A stretch of 64,000 bases of DNA from Laspinema palackyanum D2c (lineage in GTDB: Bacteria > Cyanobacteriota > Cyanobacteriia > Cyanobacteriales > Laspinemataceae): positions 120,784-184,783 of the forward strand of contig NZ_JAMXFD010000003.1 of the NCBI RefSeq assembly GCF_025370875.1, in the 5' to 3' direction. The first letter of the stretch is position 1; every line of letters starts with the position of its first letter. A program made the translations under genes and the position numbers. This document shows, piece after piece, positions 1 to 8,109 of the stretch. The notes beneath the pieces are model-generated. The model was given only the letters and a program-made list of their open reading frames with translations. It was not told the origin of the DNA and did not search any database.

Positions 1-108
1 CCACCGGGAGGAATGCAACCGCCACCACCGGGAGGAATGCAACCGCCACCACCGGGAGGAATGCAACCGCCACCACCGGGAGGAATGCAACCGCCACCAC
101 CACCACCA
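1..108 (+). repeat. In-frame 24-bp tandem repeat (proline-rich)
   Basis: At least four units with ATG at 13, 37, 61 and 85 encode the octapeptide MQPPPPGG, ending in a longer proline and glutamine stretch. The array runs off the left edge of the window, so the copy number is unknown. Because the period is a multiple of three, unit gain or loss keeps the reading frame. Confidence 0.9.
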
Positions 109-1680
109 CAGCAGCAACCGGGACAAGTGCAACCCAATGGCAACCTGGATCTCCTAAACAACCCAACCCCAGCGATCGCCCGTCCTAATGGTCCAGAGGG
201 CGGTCCTCCACCCCCTATTTTGACCGTAGAACCCCTCCGCCCTCCATCTGGACCGGGGGTACAACCGGCTATTGCACTTGCGCCTGGTGGCCCAAATAAC
301 AGCAGTTCAGGGGCGATCGGTCCGCAACCTGCGCCGAATACCCTACAACCTCCTGGCGAGAATTCACCTCCCCCAGGTGGCAATCTGCCACCGGGACCAG
401 TTCCACCGCCACCCATCCCCATGAATATGGCAAATATTACCCAATCCCTAGAAGTGGGAAATGTCAGCAATGCTGTCTTACAACTCGATCGCCTTCAGGA
501 TCAGCAATTTGCCAATTACTTAGGGACCGATCTGTCTCAACAACCTGTCCAATCCACAGAAAGCATTCGGGATACATTGGGAACCATTACCCAACAAACC
601 AACACCAAACCCGCGATCGTCTATACGTTATTATTGCCGGATCAATTAGAAATCGTGGTTGTTACAACTGAGGGAACTCCCATTCGGAAAACGGTTCCGG
701 AAGCAAATCGGCAAGCAATCCTAGAAGCGGCATTTGAATTACGCCAGCAAATTTCTAATCCTCGCTTCCGAGGTAGCAATCAATATTTACTCCTCGCACA
801 AAAACTGTATCAATGGTTAATTGCTCCCATTCAAGAGGAATTAGCAGCGCAAAACATTGATACCTTACTTTTTAGTATGGATGCCGGGTTGCGGAGTCTT
901 CCCATTGCAGCTTTACATGATGGGGAAAAATTTCTGATTGAACAATATGCGATCGCCTTGATTCCCAGTATCAGTTTAACCGATATGCGTTACATTCCCC
1001 TTCGCAACAGTCGCGTGTTAGCAATGGGTGCAAGTCAGTTTACTCAACTCAATGCTTTACCTGCCGTCCCCTTAGAACTCTCCACCATCACCGAACAACT
1101 TTGGCAGGGTCAAGCATTGCTCAATGAATCTTTTACTCGCACCAATTTAATTGCCAAACGCCAAGAATATCCTTACCAAATCATCCACTTAGCAACCCAT
1201 GCCGAATTTAACCCAGGTGAACAAAACAATTCATTTATCCAACTTTGGAACGAACAACTACATCTGGATGAATTGCGGACATTAGGATGGAACAATCCTC
1301 AAGTTGAGTTATTGGTCCTGAGTGCCTGTCGGACTGCGGTTGGTGATGAAACTGCGGAATTAGGATTCGCGGGTTTAGCACTTGCTGCTGGGGTTAAATC
1401 CGCCTTGGCCTCTTTATGGTATGTTAGCGATGAGGGGACTTTGGCACTGATGACCGAATTTTATCAACATCTGGCCGAGGTACCCATCAAAGCTGAAGCG
1501 TTGCAAAACGCTCAATTATCTCTCCTCCGGGGAGAAGTCAAGATTGCCGAGGGCGAACTGCGGGGGACTGGCGCTTTGCGCGGGTTAGAACTGCCTGCGG
1601 ATTTAGCAGGAGTAGAGAATACGGATTTATCTCACCCTTATTATTGGGCGGGATTTACCATGATTGGCAGTCCCTGGTAA
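1..1680 (+). CDS. CHAT domain protein with proline-rich N-terminus (5' partial)
   Basis: The frame is open to the window edge, so the true start lies upstream and the ATGs at 13-85 are internal repeat codons. Numbered from the ATG at 13, residues 1-140 are low-complexity Pro/Gly/Gln/Asn. The rest is a CHAT domain (caspase HetF-associated with TPRs), a clan CD cysteine peptidase fold. The presumed catalytic pair is visible: H396 in ATHAEF and C439 in LSACRTAVGD. The C-terminal HPYYWAGFTMIG block is typical of CHAT proteins. CHAT proteins in cyanobacteria often have TPRs or haemagglutinin-like domains, which may lie upstream here. The substrate is unknown. The JAMM gene follows 53 bp downstream. 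Confidence 0.85.
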   Translation, partial: PPGGMQPPPPGGMQPPPPGGMQPPPPGGMQPPPPPPQQQPGQVQPNGNLDLLNNPTPAIARPNGPEGGPPPPILTVEPLRPPSGPGVQPAIALAPGGPNNSSSGAIGPQPAPNTLQPPGENSPPPGGNLPPGPVPPPPIPMNMANITQSLEVGNVSNAVLQLDRLQDQQFANYLGTDLSQQPVQSTESIRDTLGTITQQTNTKPAIVYTLLLPDQLEIVVVTTEGTPIRKTVPEANRQAILEAAFELRQQISNPRFRGSNQYLLLAQKLYQWLIAPIQEELAAQNIDTLLFSMDAGLRSLPIAALHDGEKFLIEQYAIALIPSISLTDMRYIPLRNSRVLAMGASQFTQLNALPAVPLELSTITEQLWQGQALLNESFTRTNLIAKRQEYPYQIIHLATHAEFNPGEQNNSFIQLWNEQLHLDELRTLGWNNPQVELLVLSACRTAVGDETAELGFAGLALAAGVKSALASLWYVSDEGTLALMTEFYQHLAEVPIKAEALQNAQLSLLRGEVKIAEGELRGTGALRGLELPADLAGVENTDLSHPYYWAGFTMIGSPW

Positions 1681-1733
1681 CGGTAAAATACAAGTCCAGA
1701 GGCGATCGCAAGTTGGAATAATGGAATAAAGGG

Positions 1734-2201
1734 ATGATTCTCACTGTAACTGCAACTCACGAAACCACCATTCGCACCCATGCCGAACGCACCTATCCCG
1801 AGGAATGCTGTGGGTTGCTCTTAGGTGAGATTACCCCCACAGGTAAAACAGTGGTGGAAGTGTGGGAAACCGAAAATGCCTGGAGTCCAGAAACCGCAGG
1901 GGAATTATCCGCGCCGGACACCTTGACAAAAGAACGGCGCTATGTTATACATCCAAAAGACCTGCTGAGAGCGCAGAAACAAGGACGCGATCGCCAGCTT
2001 ACCATTATCGGCATCTATCACTCCCATCCCGACTATCCCGCGATTCCTTCGGAGTGCGATCGCGAATATGCTTGGTCAGAATACTCCTATATTATTGTCG
2101 CTGTAGAACAAGGCCAAGCCACCCAACTGACCAACTGGTCTTTAGACGAAACCCATCACTTCCAACCCGAAACCCTCGTGATTGCAACGGCTGAATCGTA
2201 A
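1734..2201 (+). CDS. JAMM/MPN+ metallopeptidase (M67 family)
   Basis: 155-residue protein with the full JAMM zinc signature: a Glu in PEECCG (residues 22-27), H96 and H98 in HSHP, S106 and D109, matching H-x-H-x7-S-x2-D. Bacterial relatives of eukaryotic Rpn11/CSN5 cleave C-terminal extensions or isopeptide bonds of ubiquitin-like sulfur carriers such as ThiS and MoaD. The next gene, about 115 bp downstream, is an E1-like MoeB/ThiF protein, the usual partner in cyanobacteria. Likely role: processing a ubiquitin-like carrier before adenylation. The family call is firm; the substrate is inferred. Confidence 0.85.
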   Translation: MILTVTATHETTIRTHAERTYPEECCGLLLGEITPTGKTVVEVWETENAWSPETAGELSAPDTLTKERRYVIHPKDLLRAQKQGRDRQLTIIGIYHSHPDYPAIPSECDREYAWSEYSYIIVAVEQGQATQLTNWSLDETHHFQPETLVIATAES

Positions 2202-2316
2202 AATGGGCAAGAATTCCCGCTTTAGCGTTAAGAAACTTTGCGGCGATCGCGCCCAGGCAAACATTGTCAACAAATTTCGATAAAATAGGAGTTTGCCCTG
2301 CCCGAGCAACATTGCC

Positions 2317-3489
2317 ATGTTAAATCCCAATCTGGACGAAATCCAGTTAAACTCAGACGATTACGAACGGTATTCCCGTCATTTAATCTTACCCGAAATT
2401 GGCGTAGAAGGACAAAAGCGCCTAAAAGCCGCCAGCGTCCTTTGTATCGGCACCGGAGGTCTCGGTGCACCCTTGTTGCTCTATTTAGCTGCTGCCGGGG
2501 TCGGACGCATTGGCATCGTCGATTTCGATGTCGTCGATACCTCCAACCTGCAACGGCAAGTCATCCACGGCACCTCCTGGGTCAACAAACCCAAAATTGA
2601 ATCGGCGAAAAACCGGATTTTGGAAATTAATCCCTTCTGCCAAGTTGACCTCTACAACACCCGGTTAAGTGCAGAAAATGCCCTAGATATCCTCAAACCT
2701 TACGATATCGTGGTAGATGGCACCGATAACTTCCCCACGCGGTACTTAGTCAACGATGCCTGCGTTTTGTTGGATAAACCGAACGTCTACGGTTCCATCT
2801 ACCGCTTTGAAGGTCAAGCGACGGTGTTTAATTATCAAGGCGGTCCCAACTACCGCGACTTATACCCCGAACCGCCACCGCCAGGAATGGTTCCCTCCTG
2901 TGCTGAAGGTGGGGTGTTAGGTATTTTACCCGGAATTATTGGGGTAATCCAAGCGACAGAAACCGTGAAAATTATTACGGGTGCCGGAACTACCCTGAGC
3001 GGTCGGCTGTTGCTTTATAATGCTTTGGATATGAAATTCCGAGAGTTGAAATTGCGGCCTAATCCAGTTCGGCCCGTGATTGAAGAACTGATTGATTATG
3101 AACAGTTTTGCGGAATTCCTCAAGCAAAAGCAGCGGAGGCTCAACAACAAATGGAAATTTCAGAAATGACAGCCACTGAACTCAAGCAATTGATGGACAG
3201 TGGTGCCAATGATTTTGTGCTGATTGATGTTCGTAACCCGAACGAGTATGAAATTGCTCAAATTCCCGGTTCAGTTCTGGTCCCTCTGCCGGATATTGAA
3301 CAAGGGAAGGGAGTGGAGAAGGTGAAAGAATTGGTAAATGGTCATCGTTTGATTGCTCATTGCAAAATGGGCGGGCGATCGGCTAAAGCTTTGGGGATTT
3401 TGAAGGAAGCAGGGATTGAAGGAACGAATCTCAAAGGTGGAATTACTGCCTGGAGTCAAGAGGTTGATCCGTCGGTGCCGCAGTATTAA
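2317..3489 (+). CDS. moeB: E1-like adenylyltransferase with C-terminal rhodanese domain (MoeB/ThiF type)
   Basis: The ATG at 2317 gives 390 residues beginning MLNPNLDEIQ, as is usual in cyanobacterial homologues; an in-frame TTG at 2293 is less likely. The N-terminal ThiF/E1 domain has the ATP loop GTGGLGAP (about 45-52), the DGTDN motif and PSCAEGGVLG with a candidate active cysteine. The C-terminal third is a rhodanese domain with active-site loop HCKMGGRS. Such fusions activate a sulfur-carrier protein (MoaD/ThiS type) by adenylation and then supply sulfur. The paired CxxC zinc sites of E. coli MoeB are not present: one position reads NYRDLYP and only a single Cys remains near FCGIP. Confidence 0.9.
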   Translation: MLNPNLDEIQLNSDDYERYSRHLILPEIGVEGQKRLKAASVLCIGTGGLGAPLLLYLAAAGVGRIGIVDFDVVDTSNLQRQVIHGTSWVNKPKIESAKNRILEINPFCQVDLYNTRLSAENALDILKPYDIVVDGTDNFPTRYLVNDACVLLDKPNVYGSIYRFEGQATVFNYQGGPNYRDLYPEPPPPGMVPSCAEGGVLGILPGIIGVIQATETVKIITGAGTTLSGRLLLYNALDMKFRELKLRPNPVRPVIEELIDYEQFCGIPQAKAAEAQQQMEISEMTATELKQLMDSGANDFVLIDVRNPNEYEIAQIPGSVLVPLPDIEQGKGVEKVKELVNGHRLIAHCKMGGRSAKALGILKEAGIEGTNLKGGITAWSQEVDPSVPQY

Positions 3490-4155
3490 GGGATTCAAAA
3501 TTTCCGGCTAGAATACTGGGTTTTTTGACCCCGTGCGATCGCCCTCAAACATAACTGGGGCGATCGCACCCACAAAAAACCCCCCAGAGGGCCTGGAGGG
3601 GTTGGAAATGTGACATGAGGGCATGATTTTTTGAAGGTAACCCATCCCTACATTCACCCAGCGATCTTTGAATGAATGCAAGGATTGAGGTCCGGTGTAC
3701 TTAACTCTGACATAAGGACCAAACCAAACGAAATGCGCCGAGGGCATTAGAGGGTGTCAACGCTCTAATGCATTGGCATTGCTTGCGTCCAGCTAGTGAT
3801 TAATATATCCAGGCCAGATTGCGTTCGTATGAAAGGGGTATGAAGTTTGCATGACAGTTCCAAACGCTCCTCAGTCGGTTTGAACCTGACTCAAGTCTAA
3901 AAATAATCTGGGCGATCGGCAACAATATCGGGCATTCTTTTGGTTATGTGCTGACTATCCGAAAATTAAGTAACCGTAAATATCCCCCCTTGTCAACTAT
4001 CTCCAGATAAATTTTTACTTGATCCCACTCGGGGATTAATCATTTTTTAAAAATGCTGATTTAATCCCCAAATCGGGAAAACTAAGAAGAGGAAGGACAT
4101 AATCCAGTAGGATCAACCCTAATACCTGAAACCATCATTAATTGAGGATAATGCT
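3490..4155. other. Intergenic region with a probable minus-strand transcript
   Basis: 666 bp without a convincing protein gene. It holds a strong minus-strand intrinsic terminator at 3574-3603. A 79-codon minus-strand frame (3508-3747) runs through that terminator, so I do not accept it as a protein. The sequence upstream of it on the minus strand (about 3790-3810) contains an AT-rich TATATTAAT box that could serve as a -10. The rest shows no recognised feature. Confidence 0.5.
3574..3603 (-). terminator. Intrinsic terminator, minus strand
   Basis: Read on the minus strand: a stem AACCCC-(T)-CCAG paired with CTGG-GGGGTT around a short loop, followed directly by TTTTTT. On the plus strand no T-run follows, so it does not suit the upstream moeB gene. 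It implies a minus-strand transcript arising between about 3603 and 4150. Confidence 0.7.
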
Positions 4156-4371
4156 ATGTTAGGCCCCACGTCTGAAGCCCAACGACATCAATCAACCTCC
4201 CTGGAGGGGTCAGCAACCCCATCCCGCACCTATCGAACCGACTCTCGGACCGAAGCTTGTCGTCACAATGGTTGGGAGAAAGAAGAAATGGAAATGGAGA
4301 CAATGCTGCGGGATCTTCCCGATCGCCTCTCCTCCTTAGAAAGCTTCCGCGAACGGTCTACTGGGTGGTAA
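4156..4371 (+). CDS. Small hypothetical protein, 71 aa
   Basis: The ATG is preceded by GAGGA about 8 nt upstream. The protein is hydrophilic, rich in Ser, Glu, Arg and Thr, with a Met/Glu-rich stretch (EMEMETM) and no membrane segment or known domain. I do not recognise it. It stands alone between two non-coding spacers. It could be a real small gene or a chance frame; the ribosome binding site is the main support. Confidence 0.35.
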   Translation: MLGPTSEAQRHQSTSLEGSATPSRTYRTDSRTEACRHNGWEKEEMEMETMLRDLPDRLSSLESFRERSTGW

Positions 4372-4690
4372 ACTTATCAGTCAATTAACAGGAAAACGTT
4401 TGATTTCTGAGAACCCTTGCGATCGCTGGCTTCCCACAAACCTGAGTGCAGCCCGATTTAATGGTAGACTGATACCCTGGATCGCCAATCCCACCGATGA
4501 AACTGGTTTTCGTCTTTCCGTCCGCCTGGGTTGCTTCTTTCAAAATTCTGTTCCTGTTGGGTGCCACGTCTGAAACCCCAACAGGACACGATCCCAACCC
4601 AGGATGACCTACCATTACCTAGAATTTAAACCACTCACCCCCACCGCCAACCGCTACAATTTGGCCCAAGGAAGTACAATATTTAATTCA

Positions 4691-4787
4691 TGTTCAACGT
4701 CACGACTTCAGTCGTTCTTCTCTAATGTTCAACGTCACGACTTCAGTCGTTCTTCTCTAATGTTCAACGTCACGACTTCAGTCGTTT
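4691..4787 (-). repeat. Palindromic repeat cluster A, left part (3 units, 35-bp period)
   Basis: Three tandem units start at 4691, 4726 and 4761. Each contains the near-palindrome ACGACTTCAGTCGT. The first two 35-bp units are identical and the third is truncated. Relative to the copies at 4867-4925 they are in opposite orientation, so the two groups flank about 80 bp as an inverted pair. Confidence 0.9.
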
Positions 4788-4866
4788 CCGGGTTCCTAGA
4801 AACTGATATTTTGCACGAGTGGCAAGAACTGCAGGGATTTGACCTCCCGCGAATGTTTCTTGAAGA

Positions 4867-4925
4867 AACGACTGAAGTCGTTACTACAAACAAAGATAAG
4901 AACGACTGAAGTCGTTACTACAAAC
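4867..4925 (+). repeat. Palindromic repeat cluster A, right part (2 units)
   Basis: Two copies of a 25-nt unit, at 4867-4891 and 4901-4925, each with the hairpin AACGACT-GA-AGTCGTT followed by ACTACAAAC. The second copy ends 24 nt before the methyltransferase start codon at 4950. Confidence 0.9.
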
Positions 4926-4949
4926 ATTGAGTTATAAAGGTGAAAGTAG

Positions 4950-5738
4950 ATGAACCTGCCCTCTTCCCCATTAGACCGAACGGAATGGAATGCTGAACTG
5001 TACGATCGCAAACATGGATTTGTCAGTCAGTATGGAACCGATTTATTAGAACTCTTGCAACCTAAAACCGGCGATCGCATCCTCGATTTAGGCTGTGGTA
5101 CAGGTTATCTCGCCCAACAAATTGCCAGCAAGGGTGCTGAAGTCATCGGCGTAGATCAGTCTATTTCGATGATTGCTCAAGCGCGTCAATCCTATCCTCA
5201 CCTCACCTTTGAAGTCAAGAATGGAGAAAAATTAGACTTTTCCGAACAATTTGATAAAGTCTTTTCCAACGCGGCCCTCCACTGGATGAAGGCGGCAGAA
5301 AACGTCATTGAAGGAATTTTTAAATCCTTAAAACCTGGGGGATTATTTGTCGCCGAATTTGGCGGGAAAGGAAATGTTCAACAAATTATTCAGGCTTGCT
5401 ATTCTAACATAGAATCGGCAGGTTATCCCCTCGATATCACGCTCACTCCTTGGTATTTTCCCAGTATTAGTGAATATACCACCCTGTTAGAAAATAGAGG
5501 ATTTGAGGTAGATTTTTCCCAATTGTTTGACCGTCCAACTCCGTTAGAAGATGGGGAAAATGGATTAAGAAATTGGATTGCCATGTTTGGAAATAGCTTA
5601 TTTGCTGAAATTCCCCAGGAAGCGCAACGGGCAATTTTGGCCGATATCGAAACTCAACTGTCACCGCAATTGTATCGAGAGGGGACTTGGTTTGCGGATT
5701 ATAAACGAATCCGAGTTAGAGCCAAAAAAGTAGGATAG
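4950..5738 (+). CDS. Class I SAM-dependent methyltransferase
   Basis: 262-residue soluble protein. Motif I ILDLGCGTGYLA (about 44-55) and the acidic GVDQS after strand 2 form the S-adenosylmethionine site of a Rossmann-like methyltransferase. FSNAALHWM and LKPGGLFVAEFG are the following core motifs, close to the trans-aconitate methyltransferase/UbiE-like group. The methyl acceptor cannot be told from sequence. The start ATG lies 24 nt after a palindromic repeat copy, so those repeats are probably in its 5' leader. Confidence 0.85.
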   Translation: MNLPSSPLDRTEWNAELYDRKHGFVSQYGTDLLELLQPKTGDRILDLGCGTGYLAQQIASKGAEVIGVDQSISMIAQARQSYPHLTFEVKNGEKLDFSEQFDKVFSNAALHWMKAAENVIEGIFKSLKPGGLFVAEFGGKGNVQQIIQACYSNIESAGYPLDITLTPWYFPSISEYTTLLENRGFEVDFSQLFDRPTPLEDGENGLRNWIAMFGNSLFAEIPQEAQRAILADIETQLSPQLYREGTWFADYKRIRVRAKKVG

Positions 5739-5752
5739 CTTCCCAAAACAAT

Positions 5753-5773
5753 CCCACGGTTTGCTGCCGTGGG
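5753..5773. repeat. Hairpin resembling an IS200/IS605-type subterminal stem
   Basis: Perfect 7-bp stem CCCACGG/CCGTGGG with a 7-nt loop, followed by TGAGGAG. The arrangement AATCCC...GGG-TGAGGAG resembles the stem near the ends of IS200/IS605-type elements in cyanobacteria. No transposase or TnpB gene is nearby and no T-run follows, so it is either a vestigial end or a plain hairpin after the methyltransferase gene. Confidence 0.4.
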
Positions 5774-5854
5774 TGAGGAGTTTGAACGAGGGGTTTTCCC
5801 TATGCGGTGCCGCTTCTGTCCGGTAAAATCCAACAGAGTAAAGGGCAGTAAACG

Positions 5855-6007
5855 ATGCTGAACATCGTTATGACCAGCAGGATCCATAAGCTATTGATCA
5901 TTTCAGGTGTCATGGTTTTATCTGGCTTCCCATCCTATCCGGGGTTAACTCAGATCAGATGCTTGCCATCCTCGAATTCAATAAGGGTTTTCGGGTATCT
6001 GATTTAA
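5855..6007 (+). CDS. Possible small hydrophobic peptide, 50 aa
   Basis: ATG frame of 50 codons with a hydrophobic stretch (LLIISGVMVLSGF) after a short basic segment, like a small membrane peptide or signal sequence. No clear ribosome binding site and no recognised family. Listed only as a candidate. Confidence 0.15.
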   Translation: MLNIVMTSRIHKLLIISGVMVLSGFPSYPGLTQIRCLPSSNSIRVFGYLI

Positions 6008-6167
6008 TTATGACCGATCGCCTCTCAATTTGTAGTGAAAATTACATAAAACTTTATATATTCATGCTATTTGGCAAGCAAATATACTTATGTCAAAAGC
6101 CCTAAAAATCGCCCTCCCCCGATCGCCGGAAGAGGACGAGTTTCTGCAACATTGGCTCCAACTTGGA

Positions 6168-7823
6168 TTAAGTGCGGGCTAACAGAGGAGCCGCACCGAG
6201 CAAGGTTTTGGTATAGGGATGCTGAGGATTTGTGAAAATCTCGCGGGTGTTGCCGAGTTCTACAATCTGCCCGGAATTCATCACCGCAATGCGATCGCAG
6301 AAAAACCGCGCCACCCACAAATCATGGGTAATAAACAAATAAGTCAGGTCAAATTCCTGCTTTAACTCCAACATCAACTCCAAAACCTGAGTTTGGACGC
6401 TGGCATCTAACATACTCACCGGCTCATCACAAATCAGTAACTGAGGCTGCGTAATCAAAGCGCGGGCGATCGCCACCCGTTGCTGTTGACCCCCAGACAA
6501 ATCCGAAGGATAGCGTTCATAAAAGTCCGATGCCGGAGTTAAACCCACCCGTTCCAACATCTGCATCACCAATTCTTTAGCTTTCTGCGGAGTCGCTAAA
6601 TTATGAATAAACAGGGGGTCAGCAATGCTTTGTCCTACCGTCATCATCGGATTAAGACAAGCATGGGGGTCTTGAAACACCATCTGGATCTGTCTGCGTT
6701 GTTGCTGCATCGACCGCCGGGACAGTTGGGTGAGTTCCTGACCCAAAAATTCCACTTGACCACCCGTAGGGGTCACCAGTTGTAAAATCGTGCGAGAGAG
6801 GGTACTTTTTCCACAGCCCGATTCTCCCACTAACCCGAGAGTTTCTCCTTTGTAAATCTGTAAATTGACCCCATCCACCGCTTTAATTGTCTGGTTTTGT
6901 TTCCCTAACAGCCAGCGATCAAGTAAGTTAGTTTCTAGGGTATAGTGTTGCTGTAAGTCTTTCAGACAGAGCAGAGGAGTGGATTTGAGGTCGGGAGGGG
7001 TTTGGACAGCATCTGGGTCGATCGCCTGAATATGTAAGGCAGCTTTGAGGAGGGATTGTGTATAGGGATGTTGCGGATTAAACAACACCTCTTGAGTTTT
7101 GCCGGTTTCTACCATTTCCCCTTTATACATCACCGCAATGCGATCGCAATATTCCCCCACCATTGCCAAATCGTGAGAAATCAGCAACAGGGCCAAATCG
7201 CGCTCTCGACAGAGGCGAGTGAGTTCCTGTAAAATTTCTGCTGAAACCGTCACATCTAAACTGGTGGTCGGTTCATCGGCGACAATTAACTTCGGATCTA
7301 GCAATAGGGCCAAGGCGATCGCCACCCGTTGGCGCATCCCCCCACTAAACTCATGAGGATATTGGGACCATCGCGCTGCCGGAATCTTCACCGCCTCTAA
7401 CGTGGCAACTGCCTTATCCTTAGCCTGTTTTCGGCTTAAATTCGGTTGATGAGCGTTCAGGGTCTCTATACAATGATCTCCAATCGTCATCAAGGGGTCT
7501 AACCTCGTCATCGGGTCTTGAAAAATCAGGGCCACCGCTTCTCCCCGAAACCGGCGTAACTCCGATGGGGTCAAGTCAAAGACGGACTGACCCTTAAAGT
7601 ACACTTTTCCCTCGACTAAGCTAGAGGGAGGCAACAATCGCATCGCGGCGCGTCCTAAGGTAGACTTACCGCAGCCGGATTCTCCCACCAGTCCCATCCG
7701 TTCCCCCGGTGACAGGGTAAAGGACACCCCATTCACCGCCCAAACCGACTCACTCCCACCCCCACCACGTCCGGAAGGGTAGGCAACTCGCAGATTTTCT
7801 ACACGAAATAAAGCGTCATTCAT
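6168..7823 (-). CDS. ABC transporter ATP-binding protein with two ATPase domains (peptide/nickel type)
   Basis: 551 residues containing two complete ABC ATPase domains in tandem, as in DppD-DppF or YejF-type fusions. Domain 1: Walker A GESGCGKST, signature FSGGMRQ, Walker B LIVADEP. Domain 2: Walker A GESGCGKST, signature LSGGQQQ, Walker B LLICDEP. Each is followed by the oligopeptide-type tail with NPQHPYT. It would power uptake of peptides or related substrates. The permeases and binding protein are not adjacent, as is common in cyanobacteria. A copy of the palindromic repeat lies about 50 nt upstream of its ATG. Confidence 0.9.
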   Translation of the reverse strand: MNDALFRVENLRVAYPSGRGGGGSESVWAVNGVSFTLSPGERMGLVGESGCGKSTLGRAAMRLLPPSSLVEGKVYFKGQSVFDLTPSELRRFRGEAVALIFQDPMTRLDPLMTIGDHCIETLNAHQPNLSRKQAKDKAVATLEAVKIPAARWSQYPHEFSGGMRQRVAIALALLLDPKLIVADEPTTSLDVTVSAEILQELTRLCRERDLALLLISHDLAMVGEYCDRIAVMYKGEMVETGKTQEVLFNPQHPYTQSLLKAALHIQAIDPDAVQTPPDLKSTPLLCLKDLQQHYTLETNLLDRWLLGKQNQTIKAVDGVNLQIYKGETLGLVGESGCGKSTLSRTILQLVTPTGGQVEFLGQELTQLSRRSMQQQRRQIQMVFQDPHACLNPMMTVGQSIADPLFIHNLATPQKAKELVMQMLERVGLTPASDFYERYPSDLSGGQQQRVAIARALITQPQLLICDEPVSMLDASVQTQVLELMLELKQEFDLTYLFITHDLWVARFFCDRIAVMNSGQIVELGNTREIFTNPQHPYTKTLLGAAPLLART

Positions 7824-7873
7824 GGTTGTTGGTTGTTGGTTATTTGATGGGAGATGGGGTAAATGGGGTTCAT

Positions 7874-7898
7874 GTTTGTAGTAACGACTTCAGTCGTT
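7874..7898 (-). repeat. Palindromic repeat cluster B, copy facing the ABC gene
   Basis: On the minus strand this reads as the 25-nt unit with AACGACTGAAGTCGTT followed by ACTACAAAC, in the same orientation relative to the downstream gene as the gene-proximal copies in clusters A and C. It lies 51 nt upstream of the ABC gene start at 7823. Confidence 0.85.
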
Positions 7899-7901
7899 AC
7901 C

Positions 7902-7931
7902 GCGTGACGAAAGCGTCAGCTTTCGTCACGC
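7902..7931. repeat. Perfect 13-bp inverted repeat
   Basis: GCGTGACGAAAGC and its exact reverse complement are separated by a 4-nt loop (GTCA), beside the palindromic repeat at 7874-7898. There is no T-run. It could form a cruciform or an RNA hairpin. Confidence 0.85.
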
Positions 7932-8006
7932 ACCCCTGTCCGGATCCTCCAGTTTCTTCACAGGCGCTTAAGCGGATCATGTTGAGTGTCACGGGTTCAG
8001 GCATGA

Positions 8007-8094
8007 AACGACAGCAAGTCGTTACTACGAACTAAGAGTACGACTGAAGTCGTTACTACGAACTAAGAGAACGATTGAAGTCGTTACTACGAAC
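8007..8094 (+). repeat. Palindromic repeat cluster B, tandem part (3 units)
   Basis: Units at 8007-8032, 8039-8063 and 8070-8094, about 31-bp period, with stem cores AACGAC-AGCA-AGTCGTT (variant), ACGACTGAAGTCGT and AACGATTGAAGTCGTT, each followed by ACTACGAAC. A broken fourth copy (GACGACT) begins at 8101 and ends at the stop codon of the zinc-ribbon gene. Orientation is opposite to the copy at 7874. Confidence 0.85.
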
Positions 8095-8109
8095 TAAGAG
8101 GACGACTCC

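Larger units (their letters stand above)
4372..4949. other. Intergenic region occupied by palindromic repeats
   Basis: 578 bp containing the first cluster of AACGACTGAAGTCGTT-type repeats (listed separately) and no recognised gene. A 101-codon frame at 4604-4909 is built largely from translated repeat units and is not a credible gene. Confidence 0.6.
5739..6167. other. Intergenic region with one hairpin and a small ORF
   Basis: 429 bp between the methyltransferase and the 3' end of the ABC gene. It contains the hairpin at 5753-5773 and a 50-codon plus-strand frame at 5855-6007, listed separately. The remainder (6008-6167) is AT-rich and shows nothing recognisable. Confidence 0.5.

Noticed and set aside
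1-3489. Reading the CHAT-JAMM-E1 cluster as a CBASS- or Bil-type defence operon
   Set aside because: There is no nucleotidyltransferase, E2-like protein or ubiquitin-like gene in view, and the E1 has a rhodanese domain typical of sulfur transfer.
3508-3747. 79-codon minus-strand ORF
   Set aside because: It reads straight through a strong minus-strand terminator and has no ribosome binding site; treated as part of a possible small RNA instead.
4604-4909. 101-codon plus-strand ORF
   Set aside because: It translates the palindromic repeat cluster; no ribosome binding site or family features.
7826-8035. 69-codon plus-strand ORF
   Set aside because: Also made of repeat cluster B and the perfect 13-bp inverted repeat; overlaps the ABC gene upstream region.
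4691-8094. Regular repeats of about 31-35 bp that could look like a small CRISPR array
   Set aside because: The units are nearly identical along their whole length, there are no unique spacers of CRISPR size, few copies occur and no cas genes are near.
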